Source: Salinivenus iranica (lineage in GTDB: Bacteria; Bacteroidota; Rhodothermia; Rhodothermales; Salinibacteraceae). From it: a DNA stretch of 49,983 nucleotides. The notes below the pieces were generated by a model. It worked only from the letters and a program-made list of their open reading frames with translations. It ran no database searches and was not told where the DNA came from. Location: positions 1 to 49,983 of the forward strand of contig NCRB01000018.1 of assembly GCA_002894665.1 (NCBI GenBank), in the 5' to 3' direction. Of the stretch, positions 7,579-16,324 are shown in pieces; the first letter of the stretch is position 1, and every line of letters starts with the position of its first letter. The position numbers and the translations under genes are program-made.

Positions 7579-10500
7579 ATGTTTTTTACGCTTGCCGGAC
7601 AGGAGGTCGCCCATCGCCTCCGCCAGCTTTCCACGCACGTCTACTTTCTGATCTTCTTCGGGATTAGCTTTCTGCTCATGAGCGCGCTCGGCGGCGCGTT
7701 CAGTGACGCCAATGTCGTCATCGGGGGCATGGGGCCAAACACGCACGTGAACGGCCCCTACGCGCTTACCGTCTCCACCCTGTTCCTAAGCCTCCTGGGG
7801 CTGATTCTGACGGCGCCGTTTATGGGGCAGGCCGTATATCGCGACTACGCCAGCGGCATCGATCCGCTCATCTTTACCACGCCCGTCTCGGAGGCGCAGT
7901 ACCTGGGCAGTCGGTTCCTGGGCAGTGTGCTGGCCCACCTCTACCTGTACGCCGGGCTCACCGGCGGCCTCATGCTGGCGGGGGTAATGCCGTGGGTGGA
8001 TCCAAGTCGGTTTGGCGACTTTTCCCTGGCGGCGTACCTGTGGCCGTACCTGGTCTTCGTCCTGCCGAACCTGCTGTGGATTGGGGGGCTGTTCGTGGCG
8101 CTCCCGGCCCTCACGCGTCGCATGCTCCCGAACTACCTCGGCGGCGTCCTCCTCTTCATGGGATACAATATCGCGGCCGTGCTCGTAGGCGGCGATGCGC
8201 TGGAGAATAGCACCCTCGCCTCTGTGGTGGACCCGTTCGGGTTCATCTCCACGCAGCAGCTCACGCGGTACTGGACCACGGCCGAGCAAAACGCCCAGCT
8301 CGTGCCGCTGGAGGGGATGATTCTGATGAACCGGTTGCTGTGGGTGGCCGTGGGGGGAGCGATCATTGGCGGACTCTACACCGAGTTCCGGTTCGCCCAC
8401 CGATCGGACAGCTCTTCGAATGGCACAGACGATACGGACGACGCGTCCGCGTCGCTGGCCGAGGTGGCGCCCACCGCGCTCATTCAGGCCGTCGACCTGC
8501 CGCGAGTGGCGCTCTCGGAAAGCATCGGCATGCGCCTCCGGCAGTTTAGCGCCATCGTGCGGCGGTCGTTCTGGTACGTGGTGCGCGACGTGTACTTCTA
8601 CGCCATCGTGGGGGCGAGCATCCTGTTCCTCGTCGTGGCGGCCTCGCAGGCGGGCCAGATATACGGCACGCCGGTGCAGCCGGTGACCTACCAGGTGCTC
8701 GGGCAACTGAGCAGCCAGTTCACGCTCTTCATGGTGATCCTCATCACGTTCTACGCCGGGCAGCTGGTGTGGCGTGAGCGGGACGTGTCCATGCAGCAGG
8801 TGCACGATGCCCTGCCGCTCCCGAGCAGCCTGACCCTCGCTGCCAAGGGCGTGGCCCTGGGGCTCGTCTGTGCCGTGCTGATGCTCGTCGTGCTGGTCAC
8901 CGGCATCGGCACGCAGCTCAGTTACGGGTTCACCGACATTGACCTCGGCCTCTACTTGACGGAGCTCTACGGTGTGCAGCTCGTCGACTACCTGCTTTAC
9001 GCCGTGCTGGCGCTGACCGTACAGGCCGTCGTCAACCACAAGTACCTCGGCCATTTTCTCGTGGTCGGGTTCTTTGTGGCGCTGCTCTTTAGCGGCCAGC
9101 TGGGGCTGGAGCACACGCTCTGGCGCTACGGATCGGACCCCGGCATGCCGTATTCCGACATGAACGGCTACGGCCACTTCGTCGTCGGCTTCGGGTGGCA
9201 CAAGGTGCTCTGGGCCGCCATGGCGGTCCTCCTGGCCGTGCTGGCACGGCTGGCGTGGGTGCGGGGCGAAGATACGACGGGGGCCGTGCGCCTCGCCCAG
9301 GCCCGTCGCCGACTCACGCCTGCCCTGCTCGGCACCGCGGGCGGGGCCCTCGCCGTGGCGCTGGGGGCGGGCACCGTGATCTACGTGAACACGTCGGTGT
9401 GGAATACTGTCCGCAGCAGCGACGAGCAGGCGGCCCTGCAGGCCGAGTACGAAACCACCTACGGTCGCTACGCCGACGCGCCCCAGCCCCGCATCGACGC
9501 GGCACGTCTGGACGTAGACCTCTACCCCGAGGAGCGGGCGGCCCGCCTCGCCGGCACCTACACGCTCGTCAACGACGGGGAGGCCTCAATCGACACGGCC
9601 TTTGTGGAGACCCCCGCCGATGTGCAGGTGGACACGCTTTCGTTTGGGCGGGACGCGCAGACGGTGCGCCACGACGAGACGCACGGCGTTCGCCTCGTGC
9701 AACTGGGCACGCCCCTCGCACCGGGCGACACGACGACGCTTGCGTTTGCGACCTGGCAGCGCAACGACGGCTTTACCCACGACGGCGGACAGACGTCCAT
9801 CGTCTACAACGGCACGTTTCTCAACAGCGGCGTGCTGCCCCACTTCGGCTACGACGACGGAAAGGAGCTCAGCGATCGGTCGCAGCGCGAGACGTACGGC
9901 CTCGCCCCCGAGCCGCGCATGAAGTCGCGGGCCGACACGACGGCTCGCATGCGCCCCTACGTGTCCCGCGACGCGACGTGGCTCGACTACACGGCCACTG
10001 TGAGCACGACCGCCGAGCAGACGCCCCTCGCCCCCGGCACGCGCGATTCCGTGTGGACCGACGACGGGCGCCGCCACGTCCGCTTCCAGACCACCGCGCC
10101 CACGCTGGGCTTCTTCTCCTTCCTCTCGGCCCGGTACGACACGCGACGCGCCACCTGGACGCCACCCGCCGACACGCTGAACCGCGGCGAGGCGGTCGAC
10201 CTCGAAATCCACCACCACCCCGCGCACACCTACAATCTCGACCGCATGACCAATGCAATGGAGCGGTCGCTCACCTATTACACGCGCCACTTTGGCCCGT
10301 ATCAGAACGAGGAGATGCGCATCGCGGAGTTTCCTCGGTACGCCTCCTTTGCCCAGTCCTTCCTGGGCACCATCCCGTACTCCGAGAGCATCGGCTTTAT
10401 CGCCCGGGTGGACCCCGAGACGGACATCGACTATCCGTACTACATCACCGCGCACGAGGTGGCGCACCAGTGGTGGGCCCACCAGATCGTGAGCGGGCCG

Positions 10501-11268
10501 GTGTGGGGCGCGACGATGCTGGTCGAGTCGCTGGCGCAGTACAGCGCGCTTATGGTGATGGAGGAGACCTACGGACGCGAGGCCATGAAGCGGTTTTTGG
10601 AATACGAACTCGACAACTACCTGAGCGGTCGGAGCATGGAGTCCCGCGAGGAGCGTCCCCTGATGGACGCGGCCGCTGGGCAGCAGTACATCCACTACGA
10701 GAAGGGCTCGCTCGTGCTCTATGCGCTGAAGGAATACCTGGGCGAGGACACGGTGAATCGTGTTCTGCGCCGGTTCCTCCGCGACCACCGCTACGAATCG
10801 CCGCCGTTCACCACCTCCGAGGCGCTCGTGGAACGCTTCGAGGCCGCCGCGCCCGACTCGCTGGACGGCTTCGTCGGGGACCTCTTCCGCAAAATTACGC
10901 TCTACGACAACCGCGCCGTGGACGCCACCTATACCGAGACAGACGACGGCCGCTACCGGGTCGACCTGACGGTGCGGGCCCGCAAGCAGCAGGCCGACAG
11001 CATCGGGGCCTCGCCCACTGAGAAGCCCATGGACCTGCCGGTCGAGATTGGCGTCTTTGCCGAAACGGCCGACGTAACGGCCGATGGCCAGCGCACGCTC
11101 TACCGGAACAGGCACCGGGTGACCGACGGGGAGCAGACGATCACGGTAACGGTCGACGAGAAGCCGGCCCGCGCCGGGATCGACCCATACACGCTGCTCA
11201 TTGATCGCGAAACGGACGACAACCTCACTGACGTCACGCAGGCTCAATCGTCGGCCGAGGAAGAATGA
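7579..11268 (+). CDS. ABC-2 permease fused to M1-family metallopeptidase
   Basis: 1229 aa. The N-terminal half (about 1-600) carries roughly twelve hydrophobic segments in two blocks (about 18-260 and 330-600) typical of an ABC-2 permease. A periplasmic M1 (aminopeptidase N-like) region follows. Its zinc motif HEVAH is at 959-963, with the third ligand likely E983 in VESLAQY, and a YEKGSLVLY segment supplies the usual catalytic Tyr region. The classical GAMEN exopeptidase motif is not visible; TIPYSESIGF stands in its place, so true aminopeptidase activity is uncertain. Fusions like this occur in Bacteroidota and some Proteobacteria but their substrate is not established. The peptidase probably faces the periplasm and may process what the permease moves, or couple peptide capture to transport. 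Confidence 0.88.
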   Translation: MFFTLAGQEVAHRLRQLSTHVYFLIFFGISFLLMSALGGAFSDANVVIGGMGPNTHVNGPYALTVSTLFLSLLGLILTAPFMGQAVYRDYASGIDPLIFTTPVSEAQYLGSRFLGSVLAHLYLYAGLTGGLMLAGVMPWVDPSRFGDFSLAAYLWPYLVFVLPNLLWIGGLFVALPALTRRMLPNYLGGVLLFMGYNIAAVLVGGDALENSTLASVVDPFGFISTQQLTRYWTTAEQNAQLVPLEGMILMNRLLWVAVGGAIIGGLYTEFRFAHRSDSSSNGTDDTDDASASLAEVAPTALIQAVDLPRVALSESIGMRLRQFSAIVRRSFWYVVRDVYFYAIVGASILFLVVAASQAGQIYGTPVQPVTYQVLGQLSSQFTLFMVILITFYAGQLVWRERDVSMQQVHDALPLPSSLTLAAKGVALGLVCAVLMLVVLVTGIGTQLSYGFTDIDLGLYLTELYGVQLVDYLLYAVLALTVQAVVNHKYLGHFLVVGFFVALLFSGQLGLEHTLWRYGSDPGMPYSDMNGYGHFVVGFGWHKVLWAAMAVLLAVLARLAWVRGEDTTGAVRLAQARRRLTPALLGTAGGALAVALGAGTVIYVNTSVWNTVRSSDEQAALQAEYETTYGRYADAPQPRIDAARLDVDLYPEERAARLAGTYTLVNDGEASIDTAFVETPADVQVDTLSFGRDAQTVRHDETHGVRLVQLGTPLAPGDTTTLAFATWQRNDGFTHDGGQTSIVYNGTFLNSGVLPHFGYDDGKELSDRSQRETYGLAPEPRMKSRADTTARMRPYVSRDATWLDYTATVSTTAEQTPLAPGTRDSVWTDDGRRHVRFQTTAPTLGFFSFLSARYDTRRATWTPPADTLNRGEAVDLEIHHHPAHTYNLDRMTNAMERSLTYYTRHFGPYQNEEMRIAEFPRYASFAQSFLGTIPYSESIGFIARVDPETDIDYPYYITAHEVAHQWWAHQIVSGPVWGATMLVESLAQYSALMVMEETYGREAMKRFLEYELDNYLSGRSMESREERPLMDAAAGQQYIHYEKGSLVLYALKEYLGEDTVNRVLRRFLRDHRYESPPFTTSEALVERFEAAAPDSLDGFVGDLFRKITLYDNRAVDATYTETDDGRYRVDLTVRARKQQADSIGASPTEKPMDLPVEIGVFAETADVTADGQRTLYRNRHRVTDGEQTITVTVDEKPARAGIDPYTLLIDRETDDNLTDVTQAQSSAEEE

Positions 11269-11274
11269 AAGCTG

Positions 11275-11397
11275 ACCGTGAGCGACGGTCGACCGGGCTT
11301 ACGGACGGCGTCCCTGCCACAGGTGGTCTGCGGTCAGGAGATTGTCTTCGATCAGACCGGGAACGGGCGTCCGTAGCCCGTGACTTCCGCCCTTTTT
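11275..11397 (+). terminator. Structured intergenic region, nested hairpins with T-tract
   Basis: The gap after the ABC-M1 gene contains GACCGT/ACGGTC (6 bp) near its start. A long-range stem pairs 11294-11307 with 11368-11380 (13 bp, one bulged T), enclosing an inner GGTCTG/CAGACC stem (11325-11330 with 11353-11358). A CCTTTTTCTTT tract follows at about 11390. It may be the terminator of the fusion gene or a structured leader of the next gene; the start at 11425 is only about 30 nt past the T-tract. Confidence 0.45.
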
Positions 11398-11424
11398 CTT
11401 TCTCGAACACAGTCAACCGACGTC

Positions 11425-12306
11425 ATGTCAAATCGCATCATCGCTCTTGCTCTCGGGCTGTTTTTCGTCGCGGGGGGCACGTCGCTCTGTGCGCAACCCT
11501 ACGAGCGGGTCGTCCGCGACACGATAACGGTCGGGACGGAGGCCATTGCCGTCGATAATCGCGAGGGCAGTATTACCGTTTCTTCCTGGGCCCGGGACGC
11601 GGTGGCGTACCGGGCGCGCATCGTAAGCGAGCAGGTGGAGGCGTCCGTGGAGGACACGCGGATCGACGTGGCGCGGACCGACACGACCCTCTCAATGACC
11701 ACGAACTACGAGGACGTAGAGGGACAGTGGCGGTTCGGCCCCAACGCCTTTGGGTACGTCAAGTCCGAACCCGCAGTGCACTACACGCTCCGCGTGCCCG
11801 CGTCCGCCGCGCTCCGGATTGCCGATCACGAGTCGGAGATTGACGTGTCCGGCCTCTCGGGCCCGCTGCGGATCGACACGCACGAGGGACCAATTCGAGT
11901 CACCAATCACGGTGGGCGGGCCGAGGTCTCTTCCCACGAGGGACGGATGGAGCTTCGGGACGTATCGGGCAACCTTGTGGTGGATAGCCACGAGGGGACA
12001 GTCACCATTACGGGGCTCCGGGGGCGGCTCGACGTGCAGACGCACGAGGGCCGGGCCGAGGTGCGGATCGACGCGCTCAATGAGATTGTGGCGGATACGC
12101 ACGAGGGGACCGTGCTCCTGTTGCTTCCGGCCGCCGCGGGGTTCGACCTGTCGACGGACCTCGGAGACGACGCCGACTTCCAGAGTGACGTGGACTTGTC
12201 ATCGGCCCGTCGGGACGGGGGCGAGTCCCAGGGCGCCGTGCGCGGCGGTGGCCCGCTCGTCTGGCTGACCTCGCACGAGGGGCGCATCACGCTGCGATCG
12301 GAGTAG
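11425..12306 (+). CDS. Secreted DUF4097-like repeat protein with His-Glu-Gly ladder
   Basis: 293 aa with a clear signal peptide (residues 1-23, cut after LCA). The ATG at 11425 is preferred over an earlier in-frame ATG at 11380 because the signal peptide begins there. The body looks like a beta-solenoid of the DUF4097/adhesin kind. The trio HEG (or HES) recurs at 135, 153, 171, 189, 208, 226 and 284, mostly every 18 residues, each followed by a short beta-strand; HGG at 162 marks a half turn. In related proteins the turn is usually SGD/SGN-like, so the regular His-Glu stack is unusual. No catalytic motif. Function unknown; it may be a periplasmic or surface protein linked to the upstream ABC-M1 system. 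Confidence 0.78.
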   Translation: MSNRIIALALGLFFVAGGTSLCAQPYERVVRDTITVGTEAIAVDNREGSITVSSWARDAVAYRARIVSEQVEASVEDTRIDVARTDTTLSMTTNYEDVEGQWRFGPNAFGYVKSEPAVHYTLRVPASAALRIADHESEIDVSGLSGPLRIDTHEGPIRVTNHGGRAEVSSHEGRMELRDVSGNLVVDSHEGTVTITGLRGRLDVQTHEGRAEVRIDALNEIVADTHEGTVLLLLPAAAGFDLSTDLGDDADFQSDVDLSSARRDGGESQGAVRGGGPLVWLTSHEGRITLRSE

Positions 12307-12383
12307 CGGGGGGAGGGACCTTTGCCGGGGCGGTGTCGGTGACACTTGGCCGCGTTCAACCTGCGTTCGAATCGTTTTCCTCC

Positions 12384-13784
12384 ATGCCCGACTACCGCCT
12401 CGGTTTCGAGAGCCTCCGCCACGAGCTCCACGATCCGGATCTGCCGGTGCAGGGGGACTGGCCGGACTGGCTCACCGGCACCCTCTTCCGCAACGGCCCG
12501 GCGCAGTTCGAGGTGGGAGAGGAGGAGTATGCCCACTGGTTCGACGGGCACGCCATGCTCCACGCCTTCCGGATGGACGGCGGCACGGTGGGGTATCGCA
12601 ACCGCTTCGTGCAGTCGCAGAGCCGGACGGAGGCGTTGCAGGACGGGCGAATCGTCCGGTCTGAGTTTGCCACGGACCCGTGCATGTCCATCTTCGGGCG
12701 GGTGATGAGCACGTTCAATCCCCAGCCCACGGACAACGCGAGCATCAACGTGGCGCGGCTCGACGACCAGTACGTTGCGCTCACGGCCACCCCGCTCCCG
12801 GTGGCGTTCGATCCCGAGACGCTGGAGACGGCGGGGGTCGTTGAGTATGCGGACGACGTGGCGGCGGATATGTCGACGCCGCACCCGCACGTGGAGCCGG
12901 GGACGGGTCGTCTCCTCACGCAGATGCTCTCGTTCGGGCGGCAGTGCCAGTACAAGATCGGGGCGATTCCCCCGGACAGCCGCACCCGTGAGCTGCTCGC
13001 CACGCTGTCGGTGGATCGGCCCAGCTACATGCACAGTTTCGGCATGACGGAGCACTACGTCGTCCTGTCGGAGTGGCCGCTTACGGTCAATCCCCTGGAT
13101 CTACTGCTCCGGGGCAAGCCGTTTATCGAAAACTTCGAGTGGCGGCCCGAGGGGGGCACGCGCTTTCGGGTGCTCCGCAAGCGCGACGGGGCGGAGGTGG
13201 CGACCCTTGCGGCCGACCCGGCGTTTGGCTTTCACCACGTCAACGCCTTCGAGCGGGACGGGGCGGTGGTCTGTGACATCGTTACGTACCCCGACGCGTC
13301 CATCATCGACGATTTGTACCTCGACCGCCTGCGGAGCGACGACCCGACGCCGGGCACGGGGCATCTCCGCCGCTACACCCTCCCGCTGGACGGCGGCGCG
13401 GCGTCGTCTCGCGTGCTCGGCGACGAGCAGATCGAGCTTCCCCGGATCCACGAGGCGGCCGCCGTGGCCCGCCCGTACGAGTATGTATACGGCATCGGGA
13501 CGCGGCAGGAGGGGCAGTTCAGCGACCAGCTCGTGAAGATGGGGGTGCCGGACGGTATGACCCAGACGTGGCACGAGCCCGGCACCCATCCCGGCGAGCC
13601 GGTGTTCGTGCCGCACCCCGAGGGCACGGCCGAGGACGACGGCGTGGTGCTCTCGGTCGTTCTCGACCCGGCGGGCGAGGAGTCGTTTCTGCTCCTCCTG
13701 GATGCCGACTCGTTCACGGAGCGGGCGCGGGCGACGGTGCCCCACCCCATCCCGTTCGGCTTCCACGGCCAGTTTTTCGAGTGA
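12384..13784 (+). CDS. Carotenoid cleavage oxygenase (RPE65/CCD family)
   Basis: 466 aa. The four iron-ligating histidines of this seven-blade propeller family can be assigned: H167 (TPHPH), H217 (YMHSFGMTEHY), H284 (FGFHHVNAF) and H461 (PFGFHGQFF at the C-terminus). The N-terminal LTGTLFRNGPAQFEVG and HWFDGHAMLHAF segments are also typical. The enzyme oxidatively cleaves carotenoids or apocarotenoids with O2 to give aldehydes such as retinal. Salinibacter-type organisms need retinal for rhodopsins, so retinal formation is plausible but not shown; a salinixanthin-degrading or stilbene-type activity is possible. ATG chosen because family homology begins right after it; an upstream in-frame GTG at 12333 is less likely. 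Convergent with the E1 gene 34 bp away. Confidence 0.9.
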   Translation: MPDYRLGFESLRHELHDPDLPVQGDWPDWLTGTLFRNGPAQFEVGEEEYAHWFDGHAMLHAFRMDGGTVGYRNRFVQSQSRTEALQDGRIVRSEFATDPCMSIFGRVMSTFNPQPTDNASINVARLDDQYVALTATPLPVAFDPETLETAGVVEYADDVAADMSTPHPHVEPGTGRLLTQMLSFGRQCQYKIGAIPPDSRTRELLATLSVDRPSYMHSFGMTEHYVVLSEWPLTVNPLDLLLRGKPFIENFEWRPEGGTRFRVLRKRDGAEVATLAADPAFGFHHVNAFERDGAVVCDIVTYPDASIIDDLYLDRLRSDDPTPGTGHLRRYTLPLDGGAASSRVLGDEQIELPRIHEAAAVARPYEYVYGIGTRQEGQFSDQLVKMGVPDGMTQTWHEPGTHPGEPVFVPHPEGTAEDDGVVLSVVLDPAGEESFLLLLDADSFTERARATVPHPIPFGFHGQFFE

Positions 13785-13818
13785 GGATGGGGCCGAAACG
13801 TCCTCTCCGACCACCGTC

Positions 13819-16065
13819 CTAAAAGGCGGCGAGGTCGCGGGCGGCCTCCAGGATGCCCTCGTCGCTCGGCAGCACCGCCCGCTCCAGCGCGTGGGCGAAC
13901 GGGATCGGCGTAAACTCGCCGGCGACGCGGCGGATTGGGGCATCGAGGTACTTAAAGGCGTCGTCGCCAATCTGGGCGCAAATCTCGGCCCCGAACCCGA
14001 TGAATTCGTGGTCTTCGTAGACGACGAGCGCCCGGTTCGTCTTCTTGACGGAGTCGAGCACCGTCTCCGAGTCGAACGGCACGATCGTGCGCAGGTCCAC
14101 GACCTCCACGTCTACGCCCTCCTGCTCCAGCTCCTTTGCGGCGTTGAGGGCCTTGGGCACCATCATGCCGTAGGTGACGATGGTGAGGTCCGAGCCCTCG
14201 CGGGCGATGCGTGCTTCGCCGAACGGCAGCGTGTAGTTCTCGGGCGGGGTGGGCGTGCGGGCCGAGGCGGCGCGGTAGAGGGCCTTGTGCTCCAGAAAGA
14301 GCGTCGGGTCCTCCGAGCGAATGGCCGTGGCGAGGAGCCCCTTTGCGTCGGCGGCGGTGGAGGGGAGGGCCACCTTGAGGCCGGGCGTGTGGCCGAAAAT
14401 CGACTCGATGTTTTGCGAGTGGCACAGGCCGCCGTGGATGTAGCCCCCGCAGGGGACGCGAATCACCATGGGACAGCTCCAGTCGCCGTTCGAGCGGTAG
14501 CGGAACGGGGCCACCTGGTTGCGGAGCTGTTGCATCGCGGGCCAGATGTAGTCGGCAAACTGAATCTCGACGACTGGGCGGAACCCGCTGGCGGCATAGC
14601 CCACCGCCGTGCCAATGATGGAGCCCTCGGCCAGGGGCGAGTTAAAGCAGCGGTCCTCGCCAAACTCGGCGGTCAGTTCTTTGGTGGCGGTAAAGACGCC
14701 GCCCTTGTTGCCCGCCACATCTTCGCCGTACACAATGATCGACTCGTCGCGCGCCATTTCTTCCTTCAGCGTGCGGTTGATGGCGTCCACCATCACCATC
14801 GGCTCGGCGTCCGGGTCGAGGTCGTCCTCCGAGTTGTAGTCGATGTCGAGGTCGCCCTCGAAGAAGACGTGCTGGGTTGCGGTGTCGGGGGTCGGGTCGT
14901 CCTGCTTCTTGGCCCATTCGGCGGCCTCGTCGACCTCCGTGTGGACCTCCTCCTGCATGGCCTCCACCTCGTCCTCCGTGACGATGTCGGCCTCGAGGAG
15001 GTGGGCCTCCAGCCGGGCGATCGGGTCGATCCTGCGGTCGGCTTCCAGCTCCTCCGGCGGGCGGTACTTGCTGTGGTCGTCGGAGGAGGAGTGCGGAAGG
15101 AGGCGCACGACGTCGCCCACGAGGCACACCGGGCCCTGGCCCGCCCGAATGTGCTCGATGGCCGCCTTCGCCACCGAGGCGCTCGCAAAGAAGTCCGTGC
15201 CGTCGACCCGGGCCCGGCTCAGGCCCTCGTAGCCGGCGGCCAGCTTGTACGGCGTGCCGCCGGCGGTCTGCTCCTCAATCGGCACGCTGATGGCGTACTT
15301 GTTGTCCTGGACGAAGAAGAGGGCGGGGGCCTGCTCGCGGGCGGCCCAGTTGAGGGCCTCGTGGAAGTCGCCCTGCGAGGTGGCGCCCTCGCCGCAGGAG
15401 ACGTACACGAAGTTGTCCTCGCCGCGCTGCTGGACCGAGAAGGCAAACCCGACGCCGGGATTAAACTGCGCCCCCACCGACGAGGCGGTCGTCATCACGT
15501 TCAGGTGCTTGAGGCCGAAGTGCTCCGGCATCTGGCGCCCGCCGGAGTTGGGGTCGTCGGCCTTGGCGAGATGGGCCAGCAGGGCCTCCCGCGGGGTCAT
15601 GCCCAGGGACAGGGCCATGCACAGGTCGCGATAGTAGAAGCAGAACCAGTCGTGCCCCGGCCCTTCGCCGGGCCGCGCATAGCGACTGATGGCGGACTGG
15701 GCGGCCTCGTGGCCCGCGCAGCCAATGTGAAAGTGTCCCTTGCCCTGCTTGAGGAGAGTCAGCATTTTTTCGTCGAGGCGGCGCGACAGCATCATCGTGC
15801 GCAGCCGCTGCCGCAGCTCGTCGGGGTCGAAGTCGTCGGGGCCCAGGCGCTCGATATCGAGCGACCCGTCCGACTCGATCGACGGAATCTCGGGAATGGC
15901 GGCGTGCCCGTCCCCGTGCATCAGCTGGTCCACCGGCAGGTCGTCGGGGGCAGCCTCCGCCGTGTCCGGGTCGGGCTCGGGGGCGTCCGCCTCTGGCATC
16001 TCCGGGTCGGGGGCGTTAGGCGCGTCCGCGTCGGGGGAATCGGGAGAGGAGGTCGTATCCGCCAT
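13819..16065 (-). CDS. Fused 2-oxoacid dehydrogenase E1 component (alpha + beta subunits)
   Basis: 748 aa. Residues 1-60 are an acidic, Pro/Asp/Ala-rich, probably disordered leader. E1 alpha occupies about 75-390, with the thiamine-diphosphate motif running from GEGATSQGD at 225 to QDN at 253-255. E1 beta runs from about 422 (VYGEDVAGNKGGVF, then the catalytic-domain FADYIWPAMQQL). In most bacteria alpha and beta are separate; single-chain fusions are frequent in Bacteroidota. Reaction: decarboxylation of a 2-oxoacid and acyl transfer to E2 lipoate. The sequence looks closest to branched-chain/pyruvate type E1, but substrate cannot be fixed from motifs. No E2 or E3 gene is adjacent. Cytoplasmic. 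Confidence 0.92.
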   Translation of the reverse strand: MADTTSSPDSPDADAPNAPDPEMPEADAPEPDPDTAEAAPDDLPVDQLMHGDGHAAIPEIPSIESDGSLDIERLGPDDFDPDELRQRLRTMMLSRRLDEKMLTLLKQGKGHFHIGCAGHEAAQSAISRYARPGEGPGHDWFCFYYRDLCMALSLGMTPREALLAHLAKADDPNSGGRQMPEHFGLKHLNVMTTASSVGAQFNPGVGFAFSVQQRGEDNFVYVSCGEGATSQGDFHEALNWAAREQAPALFFVQDNKYAISVPIEEQTAGGTPYKLAAGYEGLSRARVDGTDFFASASVAKAAIEHIRAGQGPVCLVGDVVRLLPHSSSDDHSKYRPPEELEADRRIDPIARLEAHLLEADIVTEDEVEAMQEEVHTEVDEAAEWAKKQDDPTPDTATQHVFFEGDLDIDYNSEDDLDPDAEPMVMVDAINRTLKEEMARDESIIVYGEDVAGNKGGVFTATKELTAEFGEDRCFNSPLAEGSIIGTAVGYAASGFRPVVEIQFADYIWPAMQQLRNQVAPFRYRSNGDWSCPMVIRVPCGGYIHGGLCHSQNIESIFGHTPGLKVALPSTAADAKGLLATAIRSEDPTLFLEHKALYRAASARTPTPPENYTLPFGEARIAREGSDLTIVTYGMMVPKALNAAKELEQEGVDVEVVDLRTIVPFDSETVLDSVKKTNRALVVYEDHEFIGFGAEICAQIGDDAFKYLDAPIRRVAGEFTPIPFAHALERAVLPSDEGILEAARDLAAF

Positions 16066-16279
16066 GTTCAGAAGGGAGGGTTAGAAAAAGCCAACCGAGA
16101 GGACAATGGCCTCGATCGGGTCTCGCACGGGGCGAGAGGGTCACATCGAAGCGCTTCCGGGAGGGGGGCGACCCACGGCCCGGGGCTGAAACGAAGCAGC
16201 CGGTATTCAGCCATCAACATAGGCAACAGACCCCTCAAGCAAAAGATGGAGGACGGGCCTCGCGGGGGCGCGTGGGCGA

Positions 16280-16311
16280 ATTATCCGCGGAGAATCCCAG
16301 GGCATCTGGGA
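16280..16311. promoter_or_regulatory. Palindromes in kinase-E1 gap
   Basis: In the 259-bp gap between two minus-strand genes there is a 16-nt near-palindrome (16280-16295, ATTaTCCG/CGGAgAAT). It is followed by a perfect TCCCAG/CTGGGA hairpin (16295-16300 with 16306-16311). They could be an operator, or part of the termination region of the kinase gene just upstream of E1. No promoter is clearly recognisable in the rest of the gap. Confidence 0.3.
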
Positions 16312-16324
16312 CGCAGGAAAGACG

